DNA of 64,000 nucleotides from Solen grandis (GCA_021229015.1 CM037791.1:620001-684000), one strand, 5' to 3'. Shown: positions 44,009 through 56,430, numbered from the stretch's first letter. The notes: generated by a model not told the origin, from the letters alone. Numbers and translations: made by a program.

Positions 44009-44759
44009 TTGAAGGGAATCAGATCATCGTCGGTAACAACTCTATGGATCTGACGAGCTGGCGGGCTGCATAGAACACTTGATTACGACGTTGTGTTGAG
44101 TCTTCGGTTATGAACACACCACTACAGCCTGAGGACTTCAATCCTGACTTGACGCGATATAATTGTTGGAGGGCACGATAAGTTGCGAACTTCACTATAA
44201 TGGGGCGAGGTCGAGAGGACGACTTCGGCTTTCCAAGACGATGCGACCGATCTATGTCTTTGAGTTCAATATTTGCTCCTAATTTAGTCCCTTTATCATG
44301 GATTAACTTGTCAGTACTTTCATCCCCTGATTCTACCAGACCTGATGTACAGATCGGCTGTATTGTTCAGCTTGGTCCTGCTGGCCTCTTATTTTCTTCA
44401 ATTCAGATTTAAGTTGATCAGTTACAAACAGCATTTTCGAGATACGAAATTTTGGTTGTAAGACCGGCAACCACGCCATCTATAATGGACTTAACAGAAT
44501 TCTCCATGAGGCTTGAAGCTATACCGACCAACTCATCCTGGAAAGAAGACTTGAGAACCCCAGCAATATGATTTAGCTCACTCTCACTGAATGTTATACT
44601 TGTGGTTTGGTTTAACTCACTCTCACTGAGGGTTATACTTGTGGTTTGATCAGACATGTCGGGGCACAACTTTTTGGAATCACTCATTTCGGAGGGTGAT
44701 GACACGAATCGCTTCTTAGATATGCCTGAGGGTGTGTGTTCATTAGAAAAAAAGGACAT
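44009..44759 (-). pseudogene. LINE ORF1 (RNA-binding, RRM-type), broken by frameshifts
   Basis: Proposed start Met 44759 (MSFFSNEHTPSGISKKRF), preferred over the ATG at 44948 because the sequence between reads like UTR. N-terminal Ser-rich region carries a tandem 14-residue duplication (DQTTSITLSESELN, NQTTSITFSESELN), then a helical segment (ELVGIASSLMENSVKSIIDG) ending ENAVCN and a stop at 44418. In other frames the protein continues: DQLKSELKKIRGQQDQAEQY, then ELKDIDRSHRLGKP, RPIIVKFATYRALQQLY and GVFITEDSTQRRNQVFYAAR, the RRM-type core of LINE ORF1 proteins. At least two frame changes (near 44420 and 44345) inactivate it. It would coat element RNA. The plus ORF at 44200-44412 is its antisense. 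Confidence 0.75.
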
Positions 44760-46232
44760 TCCAATCAGATAGATTCCAATCTGATAGAAGCTGAATGACA
44801 GCGATTGAGTGAAGTTGCGCTCTTGAATGGAAAATTTCAGAAAAGCAAGTTTTGATATAATATAACTGGACAGAATAACAGAAATCTGAAGAATCCAGGA
44901 ATCCGGGAGTAGGGTTGTACTGACCAGTATTGTCGAAATATATGTCATATAGTCTGTACAGCATCAATACACACAGGTGTTGCGTGGTTGTAATACAGGT
45001 AGCGACAAGTGGCGACTTACCAAATGTCTGCTCATCACCCGTGACGGTGCAGAAAAAACACCAAAAAACACACTAGAACAAGCCAATATCCATTAAATCC
45101 CTTTAAATACCAGCGAACAAATCCTTCCAGAACACTTCAGTACAATTTAAATAATTTTTAACATGTCCTCTATCACAATAAAACGCTGTTTTTATTCCCA
45201 CACAAAATAACACGACTCGGCGATTATGAATGATCTTGACCTATGTCTTCTGTTATGAGTGGTAATCACAGGGATTCGCTTAGAGGCACCTTAAGTCAAA
45301 TTCTATCTCTCTCTGCTATATGTTTTTTTGTAGTTTTTTTTTTCCTTGATTTTTAAGCTATTGTTTGACATTATATTGCTACATTTCATACATTCCAGAA
45401 GCATCATATACTTAGAATAACAGACATGAATCAGATTATGATAACGATAGTGATAGTGGTGATAATGATACCAAGTGACTACAAGATCTTTTTTTTTATA
45501 AGATGTATAATTATCTTATAGAATTGTTCTCTAGAAGAATAATATAAGGGGTGTAGATTCGCTGTTTTGCCTCGAGCCATGGATCAGGGAAATTCCGAAA
45601 TGTAAGACACACGAAGGATCATTTACTTCAAAAACACAGACACTGTCTCATGGGTATCATTAGTATCTTTAGGAATTCAATATACCTTAAGCTGCAGGTA
45701 CAATGTGTGTAATGGCAAGATTGAGAGTTGGAAAACGGTTGTGCTAAAAATATATTACAATATACACTTCCAGACTTGACATTTATCGTCAGATAATTAT
45801 TTTATTCGTTCTCAATATTCCCAAAAGAAACGGCAAATTGTTCCGATACCTAAGTCATCAAAATATCACATTAGTTTAATGAATTAAACCAGAAATAACA
45901 ATAAGGAAACTGGGTCATCTATAGAATAAATGAATAAACACTATCCAAATATCGTATTTTTTTATTCATTAGTTTTCACCAATGAAACATTAGCCGATAT
46001 AAACACTCGTACAATCTTGAATAATAAATGTCATATTTGAAGAACATTCAGGTTTCCTGCTTTTTAAGAAATGCCGATGTCTAATGTATTTAAATTTGTA
46101 TTACAATCCATTTATTCAGAAATTATAGCCTCAGTTATATAGTCTTAATCGTGTTTCTACAATATAATGATCTACAAACAGACATGGTATCGATAAATAT
46201 GCGTATATATATCTTGATGTTTCTTGTCAGAG

Positions 46233-46370
46233 CTATTGCTTTTCGGCTTGGAAAATATTCCCAGTTTTATCGAATGACATATCACTGCTGGAATCGAGTT
46301 TTCGTAATCTACGAATGTGCATAATGTTTACACTGAACGTATTACTGAGTATTTCTAATAATTTTGCCGA
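46233..46370 (-). pseudogene. Conserved coding-like block, copy A
   Basis: Minus-strand frame reads SVNIMHIRRLRKLDSSSDMS then FDKTGNIFQAEK and a stop. The same peptide with changes is found in copies B and C. The frame is open only for about 45 codons, as expected for a last exon or an exon relic. I do not recognise the family. Confidence 0.35.
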
Positions 46371-47058
46371 GGTTTTAAGTTAAAAGATCTTCTTAAGTGT
46401 TTGTAGACACAGGGGTTTCTACCATACTTAAGTTCGGCAATGTATTAAGAAGGCTTAATGATAACGTGTATTATTAATGTGGTTTTCAAACATACGAGCC
46501 AACATCGGATATCTTATAAAATAAATGTATATTTACAAAATTACATCCAACTTAACACAGAATTCAAGTCAAACTACTTTCCTAGCAATTTGCCCCATTA
46601 ACTGATATCAAGGAAGCATGGTTTAGCAATCATACTAACAATACTGCTGCTAGTGATATTAATTGGTCATAAACAGTCTCGAGCGATCAAAGCTCCGATT
46701 TTAATCGCAAATATTAAACAAACTGCTGTTTGAAATTACTATGCGGCAACACATTTGCATTAAAAGGTTAAGGAAAATGAAGTAATTGCAATAAATAAAC
46801 AATAAACGGAGATCATAAGATTATTCTAACATGCAAGCAAATCGTTTTGGGACTTCGGTTATCAATTGACATGCAATGTCCTACATTCTATATACGTACT
46901 ATTTTACTACTTCAATGACTTTTGTAACATGGTAGCGTATGAACATATCATAAACATCTTAGAGAATAAAGCAAAAACGTATTTACCAACGAAACTAGAG
47001 TATTTAAGTTATGTTTCGACGTCCGTTTAATAATATATTTATAGGAACACCCTCAAAC

Positions 47059-47220
47059 GCACACAGGCACCCGAGTAGAAACATATGCCTACCGCTTGCC
47101 AACTGAAGCACTTTCTCAAATGAAAGAAAATGAATGGCCGAGACGGGACTCAAACAAACAGCAGTGATACTAGCAAGTCAGCGACTACAAAGACTAAGCC
47201 AAGGATGTCCCGTGTGAGTT
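47059..47220 (-). repeat. tRNA-derived SINE head, copy A
   Basis: On the minus strand: CATCCTTGGCTTAGTC as A-box side, GTTTGAGTCCCGTCTC as B-box side. Similar heads occur at 52896-53035, 56735-56860 and 61270-61370, so this SINE was part of, or repeatedly inserted in, the duplicated unit. Confidence 0.5.
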
Positions 47221-47448
47221 TGCAATTAATGGAATGTTCATGTCATAGGTAAGCGTGTGCATCAGAATATTTTATATTTCCTGGCACAAAAGCAGAGTTT
47301 GCTTCAAAACTATCGACATCAACACTAACAAAAACACAGTTTCAGAATGTCCTATAATGCACTGAACACGAGAAGTCTTCAGCTCAATTGACAGTGTACA
47401 AACAACCTTAACGAAATAATGTTGTTGTTGTTTGATTTCTTGATTAGG

Positions 47449-47680
47449 TAAAATGTCACATCAACAGAAATTATGTCATTACATAACATTTGTCTACATT
47501 TGACTGATAAAGTACTCCCTCCTTTTAATATTACGCCGTAGACAAACGACATGATACAAAACCCAGTAACAGCATCTTGAAACTTGGCCAATCTGTCCTG
47601 AAGCCTCAATAAGGTCCTGGGCGCAAAACACGAAACCCAGATGCGCACGTTTTAACCACACCGATACCGGATCGAAATAA
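47449..47680 (-). repeat. Decayed SINE body
   Basis: Shares phrases with the SINE family at 20199 and 26840 (ACATGATACA, GTCCTGAAGC, GACAAACGACATG) and with 61652-61860 in copy C. It explains the minus ORF at 47379-47648, which is not a gene. Confidence 0.45.
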
Positions 47681-48332
47681 TGTTCAGCTCAGTCTATCAT
47701 AATAAATTATCCTAAATAGGCAGTTGAACATAATTATTTTGTTTGCGTGTTGATGACCAACTTGACATAACATTCACTTACGCAGTTCATGGCCCTTTTT
47801 AAAAAAAATAGCTCTACCGTGCCGAACATGTGTATTGTATTTCAAACAGAAAACCTTTTATACGCTTGTCTGTTTAACTATTTTACAATTTGCATCTGAC
47901 AAGTAAATGACATTTTGAAATCTAACAAATTGAATTAAACCTATTAGGTCGAATTAACGTTACAATGTGATGGCTTATACGGCGTAATGATAATAATTGA
48001 TAACTCAATAATACTTGTGTATGCATTCAGTATAATTGTTTAATGACATAGAATCTTCTTTTATTATTACTTTTATATTCTCATATAAAATATCATTTAT
48101 TCTTTTTACTCACAAATTTTCAGCCTTATTCAATATTTCAGAGTGTAATAAATACTGTAGCCTAGTTTTCGGGGTTGTCATAAATGTTGACCGTGGTACG
48201 AATTTCTGCCTGGTCACTCGGGTGGTTCATGTGGGGAAGAACTGAGTCTAGCTATCGCAACTTATGTGTTTCTCAAAGTATAACTAAAGTGCACTCACGT
48301 GCAGTTACGTGAGTATGCGTTTTGCGTAACTG

Positions 48333-48379
48333 GACTATTGTCGCAGCGTTATTTGGATATTCATTTTATCGTAATGGTT
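48333..48379 (+). other. 47-bp block identical in copies A and C
   Basis: These 47 bases (starting GACTATTGTCGCAGCG) are identical to 62930-62976 although the flanks have diverged. One frame reads TIVAALFGYSFYRNG, a glycine-rich hydrophobic peptide. Copy B lacks the block. Confidence 0.7.
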
Positions 48380-48499
48380 CGTTTACTGATACTGGTTTAT
48401 GAAAATGTTTGTCGTCAGAGTATCAGTCAAGTTATTTTGTATCGACATTTTCCCCGCCTGCGACAAGCAATATTTGTCATCGGTATTCTTATATATTAA

Positions 48500-48520
48500 A
48501 TATATATATATATATATATA
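48500..48520. repeat. TA microsatellite
   Basis: About ten TA units. Confidence 0.95.
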
Positions 48521-49539
48521 ACAATACTAGATTAGATTGTTTCATTTTAACTTATATGTTCTCAATTCTAAAAAACTGCTCGATATATACCCACAGTGTG
48601 TTGAAGGGCTATACCACACGGTCCCAGAGGCACCTGAGTGTGTATGTATTTGGTCAGTATCCTGGAGTTGAATGCAAAATAAAGATATAGATTTAAATAA
48701 AATAAAAACATTTTAATTAAGTGAAATTAAAGGTCAGGGGTTAGTATTATGTTGGCAAGGGAAAGCGTAGTGGCAGAAGTAAGGATGTAAATGGGGTCTG
48801 GTTACTAAATAATTTCCTAACTCACTTAGTTTATACCCCCAAATGTTGGTCGAAAAACTCGGTGATTTAATGATATTTAAGATGCTTTAAGATTAGGAAT
48901 GTCATGAAGGTTTGGTTAGGTTTTTCAGCTTGGCTTAGGAAGGGTTGTCCGCGTTACTTGTTCCGTCTTCAAAACTGTACGGTATAAATATAGATAAATA
49001 AAGATAAATGTACGATACATAGTACTAAATAAAACACGTATCTTCAACTGCAAACATGTAAAGTAAGCAGGCCAATCAATGATTGAACGATGATATTTTG
49101 AAATAAATATTGTTGTTTTTTTGTTTGTTTTTTCATTTAATATATATTTATTTAAATTTATAATTTATATAATCATTTAATGTTTGTTTCTATTGATTGA
49201 TATAAGCATTTCGTTTAGAATAAGACTTTTGCATCCTTGTGCTGCATTTATTAAACTAAATAAACAAAGTTTTCCAACCAATTTGACACCAATAAGCGTA
49301 ACTATAATAATCAATCTGACATCTGATATCTTTTATCGGCAAGATGACATTTTTTCTCGTACACCTTTTCACTTGCTTTTTATATAACCATCAAACCTGA
49401 TTGTTGAATAGGCTTTTGATGTCCATATACAAGTACTTATATAGTTTTATTTTAATATGTTGATACTAGAATCGCGGGAATGTTATTTACTGTTGAGATT
49501 CGTCTGAATAGATATGAGTTATATCATGTCCCACTGCCT

Positions 49540-49650
49540 AACCACAGGGTAGAGACCATGTTTTCGCAAAAACAGACCGGTCTTGATGACGATTGACTGT
49601 GGAGCCAATGGTTGTAGGTTCGATCCCCACGGTCACCGTGATAAATGACA
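49540..49650 (+). repeat. SINE-like fragment with B-box
   Basis: AATGGTTGTAGGTTCGATCC followed by CCACGGTCACCGTGA looks like the B-box side and start of the body of a tRNA-derived SINE. No convincing A-box; a fragment. Confidence 0.35.
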
Positions 49651-50952
49651 TACGATTTTTTTCTAATGGTCATTCGTCTTCCATCGCTGTTCTTAGTTAA
49701 CTACAGAGATGCGTTCTAAAGTTTCAGTACTGTCAGAATCCATGGAAAGAGTTGTTAGATTAACAGATCATCTGTTAGCCTTTGATATCATAAAATTGCG
49801 TAATAAACCAAGTTTAATACACAAATAGGGGAAGATAAATTACTCATTACTGTCACATGTTTAAAGTTGTGTGTTTTTAATTTCAAAGATGAGGATAATA
49901 TCTGCAGCATTCGAAAATAATGCAGAATGGACTAATTAATGAAAACTTCTGTTGTGAACAATGATAGTTTTATTGCGGTTTGCACTATATAAGCATGCAA
50001 CAATATTTTATTATGGTAGTAAACATACATACCTGCGCTATGATAGTCTCTTATAAATCTTTATTGAATAGCATGGTTCATTGATACTTCTATTAGTACA
50101 AAGTTATGTATTTTTATTTATGTGTAACATGATGAGACTGTAATAACGATTTGTATATATGTATGTGAATAATAACGTGATGATAGTTTCGTACCCTTTG
50201 TAACCTAGATCTATGTTCCTTGTACTAGTTCAAGCCGTTGGCATATCTTCCAAAAGAGCTTTGTGTTACGGTAAAATAATAAACGTACCAAGACAAGATA
50301 AGATGATAGATTGTTTATATTATAGTGAATGGTATGTGATAATACAAGTTTACAAGTACAATGTAACACCTGGCGCATGAGCCTTTAAGCTACCAAGGTA
50401 AAAAATGCTCAAAGGAAATAACTGTTGACAGTGGATAAAGAGCACATTCGTAAAATATTCGTAAAAATATTAATTTGTTGAAGCCATTTAGATAGTGTTA
50501 TATAATTTTCTTTTATGACATACCGTAAACAAAATATATCACTATGGTGAAGGGTGCCGTATATTTATTTAGTTTATGCTCTTTTTTATACAACTTTTAC
50601 AATAAACCATAAACATGTACACAGCACACTACACATAAGCATATTATATACTAGACGAAACTTATAAGTACTCCAACTTAAGTTTTGTCTATAGTATTTG
50701 TTGTTTTCAGATTGAGCGAATGTACATTTTAATATTTATTGGGCACATGTTTTGGAAAATACATTTTCTCTAAAAGTTGGAAATCGGAGCGCTTACAAGT
50801 TTCGTTAAGTATATTATTAAATCGATTAGAATTAAGACATACTTAATGTCAAACCGAATCGGTTGGAAACAATGGATACGAACTGATCGGCATTTTGAGA
50901 ATGTTTACGAAATGTCCAGGGATGTCCAGGGATCAGTTGACCAAAAAAAATT

Positions 50953-50967
50953 GGGGGGGGGGGGGGG
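50953..50967. repeat. G15 homopolymer
   Basis: Fifteen consecutive G; length is unreliable in most sequencing methods and may form a G-quadruplex-like structure. Confidence 0.9.
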
Positions 50968-51447
50968 CCGAATGTGGTAGGTTACGAATTGTCTGATAAG
51001 TAATCTTCATGAAAAAGTTTAAGGTATCGATTAGAACAGGTCAGAATATATAACAAGACACGCCTTTTCTATTCGGGAACATGTAAAAAAAAGTTTTGTG
51101 TTGTTTTATTTAATATTCGCATAAAATCTGAACATATTTTTTACTTATTAAATGCTTTAGACTTCGAATCCGAGTATCGCCTAATGTCACGAAATGTATC
51201 GGAATAAGCCGATATAAACACTTCGTCATTACATTCATAAGACCATAAATAATCAATGTATATTCAGATTACATGGTTCCTATCTATGATATGACCATAT
51301 CTTCTGTACTCAAATTTGTATTACAATGCATTTATTCAGAGCTTTTAGCTTCAGTTATACTATAGTCTTTACCGTGTCGTTACAATATAATACTCTACAA
51401 GCAAACATGTTATCGATAAATATGCTTAAATATCTGCATGTTTCTCG

Positions 51448-51750
51448 TCAGAGCGATTGATTTTGCGCTTGGGAAATATTCTCAGTTTTATCAAATGACA
51501 TATCACTGCTGGAATCTCGTTTACGTAATCTACGAATGTGCATAATGTTTACATTGAACGTAATCCTGAGTATTTCAAATATTTTTGCCGAAGTAATTAC
51601 GATAAAAAAGTCTTTTTCTGCTTTGTTTATAGACACAGTGATATCTATAATACTATATATCAGTGATACATAAATGGCTTTAGTTATGACGTGTATCAAT
51701 ATTGCGATTTTCAAAAAAACTACATCAAATATCTTAGGAACTAAATGCAT
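51448..51750 (-). pseudogene. Conserved coding-like block, copy B (longest open frame of the three)
   Basis: A 100-codon minus-strand frame. The N-terminal half is hydrophobic (VVFLKIAILIHVITKAIYVS) and may be chance. The C-terminal part, FNVNIMHIRRLRKRDSSSDM then SFDKTENISQAQNQSL, is conserved in A and C, with both synonymous and amino-acid changes among copies. A cytoplasmic tail after a membrane segment is one reading, but no family is recognised and introns are not placed. It may be a real last exon or a relic. Confidence 0.35.
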
Positions 51751-51822
51751 ATTGATCTTTTAATACTTCTTATACTGCTACTAGTAATAATAATTGATAA
51801 TAAACGTGCATCTTCCATTGTC

Positions 51823-51857
51823 AGTTTATATACAGCGTCATCTCTCTGCTTCTTGTA
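51823..51857 (+). other. 35-bp block identical in copies B and C
   Basis: Starts AGTTTATATACAGCGTCATC and is identical to 60401-60435, with similar but diverged flanks. On the minus strand one frame reads YKKQRDDAVYKL. Copy A lacks it. Confidence 0.65.
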
Positions 51858-52591
51858 TGTTTGTAAATTAATGTCTTATTACTTGGAGATTCTATTATTT
51901 CTACCGACCTATAGGGTGACTGTCATCGCTCAGGGGAATTCGATTAATCTATGAGTCTTCATTTTACATGTATTTGTATATCATGTCCCGAAATACTTTT
52001 TAGGAAACAGAGCGCTTCTGTAATTAACAATATAGATTGCTACAAACACGGCAAGGGCGATGTAACAAAAGTAATACACAAACAAATCCCCAAAAAGTAT
52101 ATATGTACATAAATTCACATATAGGTTTTTTAATGTTTACAAATAGATGCAATTTCATTAAGAGAAAAAATGCAAAAAAACTTTTGATATTGGCAAACGA
52201 CTATGTATCGTTTTCCGTCTCGAGAGATCGTAGCTCCGATTCTAAGTCATATAAAATGCACGCACTGCTGATAAATATATCAATGTGGCAACACATTTTA
52301 AAATGGTTAAGGTAAATGGGTCAGTTTCAATAAATTAACAATAAATGAAGACCATTACAACATTCTAACATGCAGGCAAATCGTTCGGAAGTATCTAATT
52401 GACACGCAATCTGTACAGTTACTATTTTACTACGTCAACGATTTTTGTGACATGGTAGGTTGACTGGAAAACGTAGGTGCATATCCTCCTTTGTGGACAG
52501 TTTAATCAACCATATTGTCTTTGTAAACCAGACGTCAGTACCTTTTTTCTCCGAATTTGCTCAGCGATTTTTTAAGTTAAGGGCAGCTTTA

Positions 52592-52804
52592 TGACATTTA
52601 TAAACATCTTTAATGACATTTATAAACATCTTTAATGACATTTATAAACATCTTTAATAACATTTATAAACATCTTAATGACATTTATAAACATCTTTAA
52701 TGACATTTATAAACATCTTTAATAACATTTATAAACATCTTTAATGACATTTATAAACATCTTTAATAACATTTATAAACATCTTTAATAACATTTATAA
52801 ACAT
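52592..52804. repeat. 22-bp minisatellite, ~9.6 units
   Basis: Unit TGACATTTATAAACATCTTT plus AA, with variants in which TGAC is TAAC. Private to copy B; neither A nor C has it at the matching place. Confidence 0.95.
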
Positions 52805-52895
52805 CATAGAGTTTAAAGCCAAAGGTCTGCATTTGTAACTTTTTAGTTTTATATTTCGACGCCCAACTAATCATAATCTTAGGAATATCCCCGAA

Positions 52896-53035
52896 AGCAC
52901 AGGGGCATCCGAGTAGAAACATCAGCTTACCGCTTGCCAACTGAAGCATTTCCTCAAATTAAAAAATGAATGGCCAAGACGGGACTCGATATTCTAAGTG
53001 ATAGCGAGCCAACAAAGTCCATCTGAGTCTGCAAA
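52896..53035 (-). repeat. tRNA-derived SINE head, copy B
   Basis: Same block as 47059-47220 (GGCATCCGAGTAGAAACAT, CTTACCGCTTGCCAACTGAA, GAATGGCCAAGACGGGACTC) with part of the head deleted. Confidence 0.45.
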
Positions 53036-53940
53036 TAATGGAAAATTGTATGTAATAGAGATAGCTGTGTGCATCATGTATTTCTAGGAAAAACGTTTGC
53101 TTCAAAATTATCGACATGCACAAACAAAAGTCTCAAAAATGTGCTATCATGACTCTTAACACGAGGTGAAATCATCAGCTTAAATGACGATGAACATACA
53201 GTGTTCTGAAACGTCCATTATCCTGGGCGAAAAACACGAAACCCAGATGCGCAAGTTCAAACCATTCGATAGCGGATCGAAATGATGTTCAGATAGTTCA
53301 GTAACATACTAAATTATCCTAAATAGGCATATGAACATAATTATTTTGTTTCCATGTCGGCAACTTGACATTACATTTCCCTTGCCCAGTTCATGGTCCT
53401 TTTTTAATCTATTCCCAGCTGAACATACCCTATTGAATTTATAAACCGGAAACTGTTTATACGCTTGTCAGTTTAATCTTTTAGAATTTGCACCTAACAG
53501 GTCTGAATTCAAATAAACGGAACTACTATATTCTTTACATTATATTAATGTCACATTGTTACGACTTATTCGGCTTAATGATAATAATTAATAACTCAAT
53601 GATTAATACTCGTGTATGCATTTACTATACATGCCATTATGGGCGAGTTCAGCTGACTGACTATGGTGACCTCTAGTGACGTAAGAATATAAAAATATAC
53701 AAACTCTAGTAGCAGTTCAGCAAAACTGAAAGGGTAAATGCAACTATAAACAAACATGGCGAACCTGCAAGCTTTTGTTATTATTCCATTATTTGTCACG
53801 TTTATGCCACGTTTATATTCTAAACGCTTTTTGATCTAAAATGACGTTTAAAATAGTAATGGTTAGAAAAAAGATATCAAAAACTTGATATCGTTGTATA
53901 TATTAGTTCAATCAATAAGCCGCGGTAAACCGACGGGATA

Positions 53941-53942
<2 letters not shown>

Positions 53943-53974
<32 letters not shown>
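53943..53974. repeat. T32 homopolymer
   Basis: Thirty-two T in a row; could be the poly(A) tail of a minus-strand retroposed sequence, but no source gene is seen next to it. Confidence 0.9.
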
Positions 53975-53977
<3 letters not shown>

Positions 53978-56091
53978 GGTGGTACTCTACTGGTACAGAG
54001 TGGATTGCAACATTTCGGAAGTAGAACGTTATTTCGAATTACGGACTAAACATAACATGAATTGCAGAAAAAATGGGTTCGAAAATTGTTCCTCATGTAT
54101 AAATGATCTATAAAAAGTATTTATAATACGTATAAACCACAAAATATTCAGTTATAGCTCAATATTCATTCTGCAAGTCATTACAAATCCCATTTGGTCG
54201 CCATGCTTGGTATGGTACAATTCAGAATCCCATTCGACCTACCTAGCGTCGGAGCAGGGTTGAACTCGAGTAGAGGGCAAAGGTCATATGACGTCAAGTT
54301 TACTGTAACTCCACATGTTTTTCTGTAACTCTGGTTAATCTAGTATACTCTTGTTAGTCAGCTGAAATCGCTCTTAAGCATCTACAGAAATAACCCTACC
54401 ATATAAAGTCAGACAGCTATGGTTTCGTTTTGGAAATGTTAAATTATAGTTATGATATATATATTATAATTATGATTTATCGTGATATCATTAATACCTT
54501 TGATCATGCGGATTACTATTATAGAAATATAAAATATTAGTTATAATTTTTTACCCACAAATATTCGGCCTTATACATTATTTCCCATTTATATCAGAGT
54601 GTATTAAAAATATTTTAACGGGGTTTTCGTGCCCGAGTTTTCATAGTCGTTGATTTCCTATCACTGTGGTGGTACGAATCTCGGCATGGTCAATCGGATG
54701 GTTCATTTGAGTAAGCATTCAGTTTAACTATCGCAGGATTACCAATATGCAGTCACGTGTAATTATGTGAGTGCATTTCTGTGTATCTGAATTTGATTGA
54801 AAAGGTTCGTAAACTGATAACGTTTTACGTTAGTGTTTGTCGTCAAGTATTTTTATAACTATTTTGTGTCGACATTTTCCCCGGCCACGACCGACCATAC
54901 TTGTTACATGTGTATCCATAGTAACCAAATGATTGGCCTTTGTGTATGAAAAGTATGATTAGATGCTTCCCTAAGGTGTGATACCGCACTAAAGCAGCAT
55001 TGTAAATTTCTTTCACGTACATTCAAAGGCCACAAATGGCATGACAAACCATTGAACAAACAACCTCCAGTTATAGATCCACCGTATGCTTTAAAACTTC
55101 AGAATACCGTAAGTTTAGACTTTCAACAAATAAATCCTTATTTGTTCCTTGGGTTGTAGTAGTATTTCCTAATAGAAGGATAATGAAGTAATTTAACCCG
55201 CAGCTGGGTTCGATCCCATCACAATCAAGTTTGAAAAGGCAAGACGTATAAAATTCGTACGACAATAGACAAACAGGTGCTGGCTATGCAGTTTTCTCAA
55301 CCACTGATCGATGTTTACATTGGGAGTGTATCCATGACTATTATGTTTATAATGGGTAAGTTTTTTACATGTTATTTTATTCTGAGGTAACCCCTTTTCT
55401 ATTATTTTTAATTGTGAAAGTGTTTCGCAATATTCGATTGAAAACATTCAGCATCGATTTTATAAATATTCCATCAGACTTCATATTTACCAATGACAGT
55501 TTTTACAAGAAATTTACTTGAGGTAGAACACTTTTCAAGACATGAATAGGTTTACACCATTTTCGCATGACATGATTTTCTATAACATATTTTTTCACTC
55601 AAGTATGTGTTCTCATTATCTACGGCAACATTCAATGTTTTACGAAGAATATCGAAGGCCAAGTATCAACACATTTTACGTTTCAGATATTAAGTATTTC
55701 GAATATGAAATGACTCACTAGCTAATTTCACTCTTGACTGAAATAAGCAAAAGATTTCTATTTTTTTTCCTTTCGTTGTAAATATCATAATACAAACTAG
55801 AACAGTTGCTCGATTTCTTAATTTTCTAAATAACGAGAGTCAACTGTTGACATTTATCGGAAGTGATTTTTTCCCTTATTTCTCCATCATGTACGGGTAT
55901 AGAATATATAGATGAGATTTTCTTAATGTGATGTGAAAATTGCATAAAATTGAGCATTGAAAGAATATTCTCCGATCTGAACCGAACGCTTAGAATTTGC
56001 GATGTTGATGTTTCCGTACTACAGACCATTGTACAGATATCACCGACATCGGACGATTTATACGTGACCTATACCATAGCTAAACCATCTC

Positions 56092-56333
56092 TCAACCCTT
56101 TCCCTCATATAGACTCATTTTGACGCCCTCAATAGGTATCACATAAAGCCTGATCTGCAGAAAACCACAGTTAAATCTTACCAAATTTATTTACAAAATC
56201 CTCATTTCCAGACCACAGAGGAGCAGCGAGCAGCATAAAACCTGATCAGCCTGCGAGTTACTCGCAGGCTGATCTGGTTTTATGCTGTTCGCATAGGTCT
56301 TTTCATGGTGTTTTCTATGAGGGAAAGGGTTAA
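56092..56333 (-). mobile_element. piggyBac-type MITE with intact palindrome
   Basis: TCAACCCTTTCCCTCAT (first T of TTAA changed) to ATGAGGGAAAGGGTTAA. The palindrome at 56233-56285 pairs GCATAAAACC with GGTTTTATGC and GATCAGCCTGCGAG with CTCGCAGGCTGATC around a TTA loop: a stem of about 24 bp with one T-T mismatch. Very close in sequence to the copy at 62257. Confidence 0.85.
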
Positions 56334-56430
56334 GATGTCTCGTTGATACGTCCCCCTAATAAACAAGTCAAGACATACTTTTACGCAGCATTCTATCAGA
56401 ACTGCAGATTCCAATTAACGAAAACAAGTC

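Larger units (their letters stand above)
38945..45300 (-). mobile_element. Near full-length non-LTR retrotransposon (LINE, CR1/Jockey-group type), inactive
   Basis: Minus-strand order: 5' UTR (approx. 45300-44760), ORF1 (44759-44009), a microsatellite-rich spacer (43376-43700), ORF2 (42676-39500), 3' UTR ending near 38945 after AATAAA (38955-38961 region as TTTTATT on +). ORF1 plus ORF2 with an APE-type endonuclease and RT is the layout of CR1-like elements. Several frame breaks and a changed RT catalytic residue make it non-autonomous now. Both outer borders are estimates. Confidence 0.75.
45430..50867 (+). repeat. Tandem segmental duplication, copy A
   Basis: Shares an ordered series of blocks with copies B and C: TCTTTTTTTTTATAAGATGT near 45490; ATTTGTATTACAATCCATTT near 46095; minus-strand coding-like block 46233-46370; GCATGCAAGCAAATCG-type block near 46830; SINE-like blocks 47059-47220 and 47449-47680; CCTAAATAGGCAGTTGAACA near 47711; CCGTGGTACGAAT near 48190; ACTCACGTGCAGTTACGTGA near 48293; and GTACCAAGACAAGATAAGAT near 50287. 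No intact gene is visible. The right border with B is set where the TACGAACTGATCGGCATTTT block begins. Confidence 0.7.

Noticed and set aside
44200..44412. 70-aa plus-strand ORF
   Set aside because: Antisense to the RRM-type part of LINE ORF1, which has recognisable sequence on the other strand.
47379..47648. 89-aa minus ORF in copy A
   Set aside because: It runs through a decayed SINE body, and the frame is not open in the matching region of copy C.
48284..48312. ACTCACGTGCAGTTACGTGA as an E-box promoter
   Set aside because: Conserved in A and C (and partly in B), but no transcript start or gene is seen nearby; kept only as part of the duplicated segment.
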